Below are positions 7,554 through 16,047 of a stretch of DNA of 20,330 nucleotides, one piece after another. Below the pieces are notes generated by a model. It was given only the letters and a program-made list of their open reading frames with translations, did not search any database and was not told the DNA's origin. The position numbers and the translations under genes were made by a program. Position 1 is the stretch's first letter, and the number at the start of each line of letters is the position of its first letter. This DNA is from Anaerolineales bacterium (GTDB taxonomy: Bacteria; Chloroflexota; Anaerolineae; 4572-78; J111), in contig JAAUSP010000066.1 in the NCBI GenBank assembly GCA_012032575.1, forward strand, positions 1 to 20,330, read 5' to 3'.

Positions 7554-7569
7554 TTCAACGTTCACTGAA
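7554..7569 (-). promoter_or_regulatory. Candidate ArsR operator (TTCA-N8-TGAA)
   Basis: The sequence TTCAACGTTCACTGAA has TTCA and TGAA half-sites eight bases apart. It covers the predicted transcription start of arsR, where a repressor would block initiation. TTCAAC also recurs at 7535-7540 and 7513-7518. This is positional inference; the ArsR consensus for this lineage is unknown to me. Confidence 0.35.
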
Positions 7570-7573
7570 ATAA

Positions 7574-7602
7574 AGTATATATCGTTCCACCAAAAGTGGA
7601 TA
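7574..7602 (-). promoter_or_regulatory. Candidate arsR promoter
   Basis: On the minus strand a good -10 element TATACT (7579-7574) is preceded, 17 bases upstream, by a poor -35 (TATCCA, 7602-7597). The start point would be near 7567, giving a 46-base leader. The weak -35 with a CRP/FNR-like site centred near -42 fits an activator-dependent promoter. Confidence 0.4.
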
Positions 7603-7616
7603 GTGATGTTTATCAC
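7603..7616. promoter_or_regulatory. CRP/FNR-type palindrome, site 1
   Basis: GTGATGTTTATCAC is a perfect palindrome in its arms (GTGAT and ATCAC) and fits the CRP/FNR superfamily pattern GTGA-N6-TCAC. Its centre lies about 42 bases upstream of the predicted arsR start, the classical class II activator position. Confidence 0.5.
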
Positions 7617-7624
7617 AAAAATAG

Positions 7625-7638
7625 GTGATACTTGTCAT
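7625..7638. promoter_or_regulatory. CRP/FNR-type site 2 (degenerate)
   Basis: GTGATACTTGTCAT repeats the GTGA-N6-TCA pattern with one arm base changed. It starts exactly 22 bases after site 1, about two helical turns, so both would face the same side of the DNA. Confidence 0.35.
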
Positions 7639-7688
7639 ATATTTCAATTTTCTTCGAAACATTCCTGCGATAATGCAGTAAATCTTAT

Positions 7689-7717
7689 TTGACAAAGGAC
7701 TCATTGAGGGGTATAGT
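7689..7717 (+). promoter_or_regulatory. Sigma-70-type promoter for the metallophosphoesterase-arsRC-arsC operon
   Basis: TTGACA (7689-7694), a 17-base spacer and TATAGT (7712-7717) form a near-consensus promoter. Transcription would start near 7724, leaving a leader of roughly 57 bases before ATG 7781. It reads away from arsR, so the region is divergent. Confidence 0.7.
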
Positions 7718-7728
7718 ATAAAAATAAT

Positions 7729-7757
7729 TCAAAAGATTTTAATATAAAAATTCTTGA
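7729..7757 (+). promoter_or_regulatory. Imperfect inverted repeat just downstream of the promoter
   Basis: TCAAAAGATTTT (7729-7740) and AAAAATTCTTGA (7746-7757) pair at 9 of 12 positions. Placed a few bases after the predicted start point, it could be the operator for an ArsR-type repressor controlling the rightward operon. The region is AT-rich, so chance similarity is possible. Confidence 0.3.
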
Positions 7758-7780
7758 TTTAATCTACGGGAAATCTTGTC

Positions 7781-8506
7781 ATGAATCAAATAACGGTTTT
7801 TGGTGATATTCATGCTAATTTACCGGCGCTGGAAGCTGTCCAGGCTGATATGACCGCACGGGGTCTGTCTAATTTTTACTGCCTGGGTGATCTGGTCGGT
7901 TATGGTACTTTTCCCAACGAGGTAATTTCGGTTATACGGGACTGGAATGTTCCAACTTTGATGGGCAACTATGATCAAGGCGTGGGGAACAGCAGTGATG
8001 ATTGCGGCTGCGCTTACACCGAACCGGTAGCCGAGGCATTTGGCAAACGCTCCATTGCCTGGACCAACGACCATACGACCGAAGAAAACAAAACTTTTTT
8101 GCGCCAGTTAGTTCCGCAAATTCCGCTCCAATTGGGGGAGTTACGGGTGGTGCTGGTCCACGGCAGCCCGCGCCGGATTAACGAATACTTATTTGAAGAC
8201 CGTCCAGAGGACAACCTGGAGCGCTTACTTGATTTGGTTGAAGCGGATGTATTGGTGTGCGGTCATACCCATTTGCCCTATCATCGCATTTTGCCGAGTG
8301 GTCGTCACGTGGTTAATGCCGGCAGCGTCGGTAAACCCAAGGATTGGGACTCCCGAGCGGGTTATGTGGTTTTAAATGAACACAAGCGTAATCTGGAGGT
8401 CAAGTTTATCCGGGTGAGTTATGATGTGGAACGAGCCGCGCGGGCGATTGAAGCCAGCACCATGCCTTCCATATTTGCCCGGATGCTTCGTACCGGCACG
8501 AGTTAA
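7781..8506 (+). CDS. YfcE/MJ0936-like metallophosphoesterase
   Basis: A 241-residue calcineurin-like phosphoesterase of the Metallophos_2 group. The metal-binding motifs are in order: GDIHAN (D9, H11), GDLVGYG (D37), GNYD (N63), VHGSPR and CGHTHLP. These bind two divalent metals and hydrolyse phosphomono- or diesters in the cytoplasm. A less usual Cys pair, DDCGCAY, follows the GNYD motif. It is the first gene of the rightward operon, behind a strong promoter, and is followed 33 bases later by the ArsR-ArsC fusion, so it is probably expressed with arsenic detoxification genes. Its substrate is unknown; hydrolysing labile phosphate or arsenate esters is one speculative role. A ribosome binding site is weak (CGGGAA). 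Family assignment is firm, the role is not. Confidence 0.88.
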   Translation: MNQITVFGDIHANLPALEAVQADMTARGLSNFYCLGDLVGYGTFPNEVISVIRDWNVPTLMGNYDQGVGNSSDDCGCAYTEPVAEAFGKRSIAWTNDHTTEENKTFLRQLVPQIPLQLGELRVVLVHGSPRRINEYLFEDRPEDNLERLLDLVEADVLVCGHTHLPYHRILPSGRHVVNAGSVGKPKDWDSRAGYVVLNEHKRNLEVKFIRVSYDVERAARAIEASTMPSIFARMLRTGTS

Positions 8507-8539
8507 TGACCAAAATTTTGACCAGGAGAGGAAGTTTGT

Positions 8540-9370
8540 ATGGCGAAGAATTTGACCGAGTGGCAGCTCCGTCTGGAAAAAGCGGCTGAGACGATGAAGG
8601 CTTTGGCCGACCCGTATCGGCTGCATATCCTCGACCTGCTGACCGAAGGAGAAGCGTGCCACAGTGAACTCGTGCAGCAGGTCGGCCTGCCTCCTAACCT
8701 GCTCTCCCATCACTTGCGGGTGTTGCGTCAGGCCGGGCTGGTCCGTACCCGGCACGATACCATTGATGGTCGCTGGATTTATTACGCGGCCAACAAGGAT
8801 GGTTTGGCTTACTGGCGGGCCTGGCTGGGCCAGTTCCTCGACCCGGCCCGGGTTCAGGCTCGATCCGCTTTATGCGGCCCCGAAGGGCGGCAGGTGCCAG
8901 AGAATCTTCCTCAGCCCACTGAGGTTGACCCCAAGCGGAAGCGTTTCGTGCTTTTTCTCTGTACCGGCAATTCCTGTCGCAGTCAGATGGCCGAGGCCAT
9001 TGTCAATACCCGGCTGGGTGATGACTGGGCTGCCTTTTCAGCCGGCACACAACCGGCGGGATGTGTCCACCCCAAGGCCGTGGAGAGCCTGGCCGAAATC
9101 GGGATTGATTGGCGGGGACGGGCGGCCAAGCACGCCGATGAATTTAGAACGATGCCCTTTGATTTAATCGTAACCTTGTGTGATAACGCCAGAGAGCATC
9201 ATCCCACCTGGCTCGACCAGAGCCAGCCGATGCCCCTTCACCTGGGGTTTCCTGACCCGGTCAGAGCCACCGGCAGCGAAGCAGAAGTCCGGAAAATTTT
9301 CCGCACCGTGCGTGATGCCATAGCCGAACAAGTACCTGCCTTTGTTCGAGCCTGGCCGCGAATTCAGTGA
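8540..9370 (+). CDS. ArsR-ArsC fusion: repressor domain joined to LMW-PTP-type arsenate reductase
   Basis: The 276-residue protein begins with an ArsR winged helix (residues 10-115: LADPYRLHILDLL, PPNLLSHHLRVLRQAGLV, with C40 and C112 as possible As(III) ligands). A charged linker follows, then a low-molecular-weight phosphatase fold from about 134. The P-loop C141-TGNSC-R-S carries the nucleophile and FPDP is present near residue 238. In thioredoxin-coupled ArsC the loop reads C-x6-C-P; here C214 is present but the second Cys is His221 (LCDNAREHHP), so the usual three-Cys relay looks incomplete. The enzyme may use another thiol partner or act mainly as a sensor. AGGAGAGGAAG precedes ATG 8540. 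A stand-alone arsC follows 36 bases downstream. One protein could couple sensing of arsenite to reduction of arsenate. Confidence 0.92.
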   Translation: MAKNLTEWQLRLEKAAETMKALADPYRLHILDLLTEGEACHSELVQQVGLPPNLLSHHLRVLRQAGLVRTRHDTIDGRWIYYAANKDGLAYWRAWLGQFLDPARVQARSALCGPEGRQVPENLPQPTEVDPKRKRFVLFLCTGNSCRSQMAEAIVNTRLGDDWAAFSAGTQPAGCVHPKAVESLAEIGIDWRGRAAKHADEFRTMPFDLIVTLCDNAREHHPTWLDQSQPMPLHLGFPDPVRATGSEAEVRKIFRTVRDAIAEQVPAFVRAWPRIQ

Positions 9371-9406
9371 CATCTTAAACAAAAACCTAAGACAAGGAGA
9401 ACAACG

Positions 9407-9847
9407 ATGGCCAAAGAAAAAGTATTATTTTTATGCACAGGTAATTCGGCCCGGAGTCAAATGGCCGAGGCTTTCCTCAGAGCTTATGCCGGCGATAAGT
9501 ATGAAGCCCACAGCGCCGGTTTATACCCCAAAGGGCTTAACCCCTACACCGTGCGGGTGATGGAGGAGAAGGAGATCAGCATGGCGGGGCATCGGTCCAA
9601 GGATGTTAAAGAATATTTGGCGAATGCCGTCTTTAGCTATTTTTTTACAGTTTGCAACCACGCCGAAGAGAACTGCCCCAAAGCCTTTTTGATGAGCGCC
9701 GGACGGCATTATCATTGGGACTTTGAAGATCCAGCCGCCTTTGTTGGTTCGGAAGAGGAAACGCTGAAGAAATTTAGAGAGGTACGCGATCAGATTGAGG
9801 CGCGGGTTAAGGCCTGGATTCAGGAACAGGTGGGATTGCCGGCTTGA
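9407..9847 (+). CDS. arsC: Arsenate reductase, thioredoxin-coupled LMW-PTP type
   Basis: A 146-residue ArsC of the Staphylococcus pI258 type that reduces arsenate to arsenite. The P-loop is C10-TGNSARS, and the redox pair C83 and C90 (VCNHAEENCP) has the spacing of the family, so the complete Cys relay is present. SAGLYPKGLNP and DFEDP are further family blocks. The extra Cys of the P-loop found in the pI258 enzyme is Ala15 here. ATG 9407 follows AAGGAG. It is the last gene of the operon, and a strong terminator begins 29 bases after its stop. Together with the fusion upstream, the operon holds two different arsenate reductase domains. Confidence 0.93.
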   Translation: MAKEKVLFLCTGNSARSQMAEAFLRAYAGDKYEAHSAGLYPKGLNPYTVRVMEEKEISMAGHRSKDVKEYLANAVFSYFFTVCNHAEENCPKAFLMSAGRHYHWDFEDPAAFVGSEEETLKKFREVRDQIEARVKAWIQEQVGLPA

Positions 9848-9875
9848 TGCTGCACACCATTCTAGCAGGCGGAAA

Positions 9876-9917
9876 AGAAAAGGCCCTATTCGAGGATAGG
9901 GCCTTTTCTCTTTTTTT
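9876..9917 (+). terminator. Strong intrinsic terminator after arsC
   Basis: AGAAAAGGCCCTAT (9876-9889) and ATAGGGCCTTTTCT (9896-9909) form a perfect 14-base-pair stem with a six-base loop, followed by a run of seven T at 9911-9917. Confidence 0.93.
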
Positions 9918-10038
9918 GAAGTAGCCGGAACACCGGCGACCTCGTTGATGCTGGTCAGACAATAAAAGCCTCAGTGCGAACCGGGCGGGATTTGGGGGAG
10001 AGGGTCGTCTAAAACCCGGGACAGACCCAAAAAGGGAG

Positions 10039-10067
10039 TTGACCGGCCAAAAAATTTGTTGTATCAT
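10039..10067 (+). promoter_or_regulatory. Promoter placed for a leaderless transcript of the transglycosylase gene
   Basis: TTGACC (10039-10044), a 17-base spacer and TATCAT (10062-10067) put the transcription start six to seven bases later, exactly at ATG 10074. No ribosome binding site lies in front of that ATG. The message would therefore be leaderless. Confidence 0.5.
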
Positions 10068-10073
10068 CGTTAT

Positions 10074-11177
10074 ATGCCACCTTCAAACCAATTGGATGCT
10101 GACCACGCGAATGACCTTTCCACGCCTCATCTGCCTCTGCCCGACTTTATCGTAAACGAGTTATTACCCCAGAGCCACATTCTGGCTCCCCTCAAATATT
10201 CTACTCAGGCCACACTCAGCCTCATCAATAACAGTCACCGGCCTGTCTTGTTTCAATTAGCCGGTCAGAGTGGAATAGGCGGCTGTTACGTTGAATTTAA
10301 GCTGCCAACAGGCCGGGTTTCATGGGCTGAGTTTGAAGTAGGGCCAGGTCAGGCTATTACCGTATCAGCGCAGATCACCGTGCCACCCCCGCCGTTATTG
10401 GCCTTGAAACGACGCAAACATTATTTTGCTTTTACCGCCACTATTTTGGCCCAACGCTCTTTATACCGATCACGGACGGGATGGGTTGAGACTACCCCCC
10501 TCATTGGCCCCCGGTTAATGACCCTGGCAGCCTTTGGTCTGCTGGTTCTGACCGCTTTCTGGTTGCCGGGCCTGTGGCCTGCGCCTGCGGTAGTGACATC
10601 CAAAAATGACGCAAGCACGCCCACCTCCAGGCCCGATTGGTGGACAACCCCGGTTTTTCAAGCCGGTAATTCACCCTCAGCCGGATTAGAAGATAGCGCC
10701 CCCCCAACGATGACTTATCAGCAAATGTTTGAGCAGGTTGCCGAACAGTATGGCCTGGATTGGCAACTGCTGGCTGAAATAGCCTACCAGGAAAGCCGGT
10801 TCAATCCCTGGGCTATTGGCCGGCATAACGAAATGGGCCTGATGCAAATTCACCCCAACACCTGGGCCGAATGGTCTGCGCAAGTGGGTGTAATTGACCC
10901 GTATGATCCGTACAGCAATGTTCAGGTGGCTGCCGCTTATCTGGTTTATCTGAAAGATTTTTGTCGGACCAGAGGTTATAATGAACAGCATTGGATGCTG
11001 GTCGGCTATAATTGGGGACCGGACAATCTGCGGCAAATTTTTGACCGGCAGGGCGGCTGGGGTGAGATACCGGCCAAACAACAGCAGTACGCCATCCGCA
11101 TTATGGAATATAGTCTGGACACATCCATTCGACGGCAAGAGAAACTTCAAACACCACTCAGTTTGACCTCCAAGTAA
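10074..11177 (+). CDS. Membrane-anchored lytic transglycosylase (SLT domain)
   Basis: The product has about 367 residues. The first 140 look like a beta-sandwich of the Ig-like kind seen in Chloroflexota surface proteins (TLSLINNSHRPVLF, FEVGPGQAITVSAQI), then one membrane helix at about 148-168, a Pro/Ser/Thr-rich linker, and a soluble lytic transglycosylase domain from about 218. The catalytic Glu is E240 in YQESRFNP; MGLMQIHPNTW, YSNVQVAAAYLVYL and VGYNWGP follow as in the SLT family. It would cleave peptidoglycan glycan strands outside the membrane. With no signal peptide the N-terminal domain may stay in the cytoplasm. ATG 10074 is preferred over a TTG at 10056 because a promoter places the start point there. 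It precedes the kinase gene by ten bases, so cell-wall cleavage and signalling are co-transcribed. Confidence 0.85.
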   Translation: MPPSNQLDADHANDLSTPHLPLPDFIVNELLPQSHILAPLKYSTQATLSLINNSHRPVLFQLAGQSGIGGCYVEFKLPTGRVSWAEFEVGPGQAITVSAQITVPPPPLLALKRRKHYFAFTATILAQRSLYRSRTGWVETTPLIGPRLMTLAAFGLLVLTAFWLPGLWPAPAVVTSKNDASTPTSRPDWWTTPVFQAGNSPSAGLEDSAPPTMTYQQMFEQVAEQYGLDWQLLAEIAYQESRFNPWAIGRHNEMGLMQIHPNTWAEWSAQVGVIDPYDPYSNVQVAAAYLVYLKDFCRTRGYNEQHWMLVGYNWGPDNLRQIFDRQGGWGEIPAKQQQYAIRIMEYSLDTSIRRQEKLQTPLSLTSK

Positions 11178-11187
11178 GGCTGCAAAT

Positions 11188-12543
11188 ATGGAGTGGATTT
11201 TTCAGGGTTATATTTTTACCTTCACTCTGGGGAGTATTCTGGTTGTTAGTATTGCGCTGCTGGCCTGGTATAAACTTTCTGCCCGTGGCTGGGCGATTTC
11301 CAGGTTGGGGCCATTTGATTTGGGGGCCATTACGCATGAACTGCTCTTTGAGAATATTGGCGACGGCGTGGTAGTATTAGATAAGCGCAACTGCCTGGTT
11401 AGCTTCAACCCGGCAGCGCAACGGTACTTTAAACTCTCGGCTCAGCTCCAGGGCCACGAGTTTAAGCTGACCCTGTCCGGTGAGGATCATGTCTTGTCCC
11501 TGGCCCTTGACACCGAAGCTTACCAACAGGTTGAATTGGTGCGACCAGGGCCGCCGCCGGTTTATCTCGATGCCCGGATTTTTCCGCTTTATCGGTCGAA
11601 CCAACGGTTGATTGGACGAGTGATTGTCACCCGCGACATTACCACGCCCCGACAATTTGAGAACGCCTTATACCTCTTGAATACCGAACTGGAATCTCTG
11701 GTTAAACAGCGGACTGCCCAATTGCAAAATATAGTCTACAACCTGGAAAAAGAAGTGAACGAGCGCCGGCAGGCCGAAGCCTCGTTGCGGAGCCTCCAGG
11801 AAAATATGGCCCAGCGCATCGCCGACCAAAGCCGCAAAATGGCCGCATTGTATGAGGTCATTATGCTCTACGGTCAGTTACTGGAAACCGACGAATTGGT
11901 TGAACAGTGCTTGGGCGAAATTAACGCCGTAGTTGAGGCCAGCTCTGTCGGCCTGTACCAGTGGTCTGATGAAGCCAGACAATTGCGCCTGACGGCTCAT
12001 TGGGAACTTTCCGCCGCTGTCCGTCGTTGTCTTGAAATTTTGCCGTCTGGCTGGCTACCCGAAACAAAAACACCCAAAATGATCCCGGAGTTGAGCCGCT
12101 CCGAACCTGCCCTGGCGGGCTTGGAACTCTATCTGGGTACACCCATCCACTTACGCACCCAGGTTATAGGAGTTTTAGCCCTGTTCTGGGCCGAGCCAAA
12201 AACCTTTTCGGCGGAAGATTTGGCTCTATTCAACATCCTGGCCGACCAGTTGGGACTGATCCTGGAAAATGATCGGCTGCGGGAGATAGGACGCGAAGCG
12301 GCAGCCCTGCATGAACGGCAACGGCTGGCCCGCGAGCTGCACGACTCTGTCACCCAATCGCTGCACAGTCTGACGCTGTTGGCCGATACGGCGGTTTATG
12401 TTTTGCCTCAACAAAACCAGAGCGACTGGAGTCGCTGCTGCACCAACTGGCCACCAGCGCTCGTCAGGCGCTCAAAGAGATGCGTTTGTTGCTTTACCAC
12501 CTCCAACCAACCACCGACACTAAAGAATTGGTTGAGTTACTGA
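11188..12543 (+). CDS. Sensor histidine kinase, N-terminal part (PAS-GAF-HisKA_3), frameshifted
   Basis: The N-terminus carries one membrane helix (about 8-30), a PAS domain (about 45-150: ENIGDGVVVLDKRNCLVSFN), a coiled coil (about 160-220), a GAF domain (about 225-365) and the HisKA_3 dimerisation helix with the phospho-acceptor H385 in LARELHDSVTQSLHS. After LPQQNQ the frame goes wrong and ends in unrelated, Cys-rich residues at 12543. The missing sequence continues one base out of register as ERLESLLHQLATSARQAL and then as the ATPase domain. One extra A in the A4 run at 12414-12417 restores a single 577-residue kinase ending at 12920. The kinase would autophosphorylate and pass phosphate to the response regulator at 12947. 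It follows the transglycosylase gene by ten bases. A sequencing error is as likely as a true mutation. Confidence 0.88.
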   Translation: MEWIFQGYIFTFTLGSILVVSIALLAWYKLSARGWAISRLGPFDLGAITHELLFENIGDGVVVLDKRNCLVSFNPAAQRYFKLSAQLQGHEFKLTLSGEDHVLSLALDTEAYQQVELVRPGPPPVYLDARIFPLYRSNQRLIGRVIVTRDITTPRQFENALYLLNTELESLVKQRTAQLQNIVYNLEKEVNERRQAEASLRSLQENMAQRIADQSRKMAALYEVIMLYGQLLETDELVEQCLGEINAVVEASSVGLYQWSDEARQLRLTAHWELSAAVRRCLEILPSGWLPETKTPKMIPELSRSEPALAGLELYLGTPIHLRTQVIGVLALFWAEPKTFSAEDLALFNILADQLGLILENDRLREIGREAAALHERQRLARELHDSVTQSLHSLTLLADTAVYVLPQQNQSDWSRCCTNWPPALVRRSKRCVCCFTTSNQPPTLKNWLSY

Positions 12544-12920
12544 CCCTGCGGCTGGACAACGTGGAACGTCGCGCCGGGATAGACGCTCAATTCACGGTAA
12601 GTGTTCAAGCTGATTGGCCGTCTGCCTGGAATGAGTCTATCTTCCGTATTGCCCTTGAAGCCTTGAATAACGCGCTTAAACACAGCCAGGCCAATGCTGT
12701 ATTGATTAATTTGCGCAGTAATGATCAAGAAGTTGTACTGGAAGTATCGGACAATGGCTGCGGTTTTGATCTGGATCGCAAACGAGGCGGCATGGGCCTA
12801 CAAAACATGTTAGATCGGGCCGAACGGATATATGGCCGGCTGATGATCGACTCGAAGCCGGGGCAAGGAACACGATTGTGTCTAAAAATACAACAAAAAG
12901 ATGTTTTAACTGTGTTGTAA
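12480..12920 (+). CDS. Sensor histidine kinase, C-terminal ATPase part (HATPase_c), frameshifted from the upstream gene
   Basis: This is the catalytic half of the kinase beginning at 11188. The N-box is seen in EALNNALKHSQA, the G1 box in VSDNGCGFD and the G2 region in GGMGLQNMLDRAERIYG, as in NarX/DegS-type kinases. The ATG at 12480 is internal (LKEMRLLLYHL) and is not expected to be the natural start, because coding sense in this frame already begins near 12420, right at the frame break. The stop at 12918-12920 lies 26 bases before the response regulator. On its own the fragment lacks the phospho-acceptor His and would not be a working sensor. Confidence 0.88.
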   Translation: MRLLLYHLQPTTDTKELVELLTLRLDNVERRAGIDAQFTVSVQADWPSAWNESIFRIALEALNNALKHSQANAVLINLRSNDQEVVLEVSDNGCGFDLDRKRGGMGLQNMLDRAERIYGRLMIDSKPGQGTRLCLKIQQKDVLTVL

Positions 12921-12946
12921 CTTGAAAAAAGTCGGGAATATGTCCA

Positions 12947-13597
12947 ATGAGCAAACTGCGCGTGTTAATTGTAGATGATCATCCCATGATGCGCGAGGCC
13001 ATTCGCGCCGCGATTGAAGTAGATTCAGAGATAGAAGTTGTGGGTGAAGCCGAGGACGGGGTAACTGCCGTGGAGCGAGTTTGCCAATTGCAGCCCGATA
13101 TAACCATTATGGATTTATTTTTACCAGGCCAGGATGGCATTCAGGCTATTGTCGCCATCCTGCAAGATAACCCCCAGGCTCGTATTCTGGTTTTAACCAG
13201 TTCCAACGACGACCAAAAATTGCGAGATGCCATCGAGGCCGGGGTAATTGGCTACCTGGTTAAGGATACCGGGCGCGAAGAATTACTCCAGGCCATCCGC
13301 GAAGTAGGCCGGGGGAATCCCTATCTCCCCCCGGCAGTGATGCGAAAACTCATAGCCGGGCTGCGCCAGCCGCGGCCACCCGCCGACCCGCCGGCAGCCA
13401 CCCTGCCCTCCGAACCCCTTACCATCCGCGAGAAAGAAGTGCTCCAATTGCTGGGCCAGGGCTTTTCTAACCAAAAAATTGCCGAAATGTTACAAATTAG
13501 CCAGGGCACAGTGCGCGTTCATGTGCATAACATTTTGGGCAAATTAAACTTAGAAAGCCGCAGTCAAGCCATTATCTACGCCCTCCGCGAAAATTAG
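12947..13597 (+). CDS. NarL/LuxR-family response regulator
   Basis: A 216-residue two-domain regulator. The receiver has the acidic pair D10 and D11, phospho-acceptor D56 (IMDLFLPG), T84 and K106. A Pro-rich linker (about 141-156) leads to the LuxR-type helix-turn-helix (LTIREKEVLQLLGQGFSNQ, then HVHNILGKLN). It pairs with the HisKA_3 kinase directly upstream and probably controls genes in response to a membrane or cytoplasmic signal. The location behind a transglycosylase hints at cell-envelope control; this is inference. Start ATG 12947 has no strong ribosome binding site, so translational coupling is possible. A terminator follows the stop by about 26 bases. Confidence 0.93.
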   Translation: MSKLRVLIVDDHPMMREAIRAAIEVDSEIEVVGEAEDGVTAVERVCQLQPDITIMDLFLPGQDGIQAIVAILQDNPQARILVLTSSNDDQKLRDAIEAGVIGYLVKDTGREELLQAIREVGRGNPYLPPAVMRKLIAGLRQPRPPADPPAATLPSEPLTIREKEVLQLLGQGFSNQKIAEMLQISQGTVRVHVHNILGKLNLESRSQAIIYALREN

Positions 13598-13623
13598 ATT
13601 TAAAGCTCTAAACAAACGTTTAG

Positions 13624-13650
13624 GCCAGCCCTTATCGGCTGGCTATTTTT
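13624..13650 (+). terminator. Intrinsic terminator after the response regulator
   Basis: GCCAGCC (13624-13630) pairs with GGCTGGC (13637-13643) around a six-base loop and is followed by TATTTTT at 13644-13650. It closes the transglycosylase-kinase-regulator operon and separates it from the ATPase operon. Confidence 0.85.
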
Positions 13651-13870
13651 GTTTAGTTCAAAATACGCGGGCTGGCAGATGATAACTCCCTTCAGGTATG
13701 TTAGACTTAATGTCATAATTCCCGGCATTAAAAACCTTATCGTTTCCCTTTATTTTCCTGGTCGGCGTCAATGCCTGTCCCTGGAGTTGTGATGGCTTTT
13801 TGCTCCATCTCCTGTCAGCCACCTGATTCTGATTAAGTTGGCCTCTTATCTGGCAACCCGAGATTTAGCG

Positions 13871-16033
<2,163 letters not shown>

Positions 16034-16047
16034 AATCGGAGTAACCT

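Noticed and set aside
13838..13870. TTG start extending the AAA+ ATPase by 11 residues
   Set aside because: No ribosome binding site, and a possible promoter overlaps this stretch; ATG 13871 was preferred, though neither start is proven.
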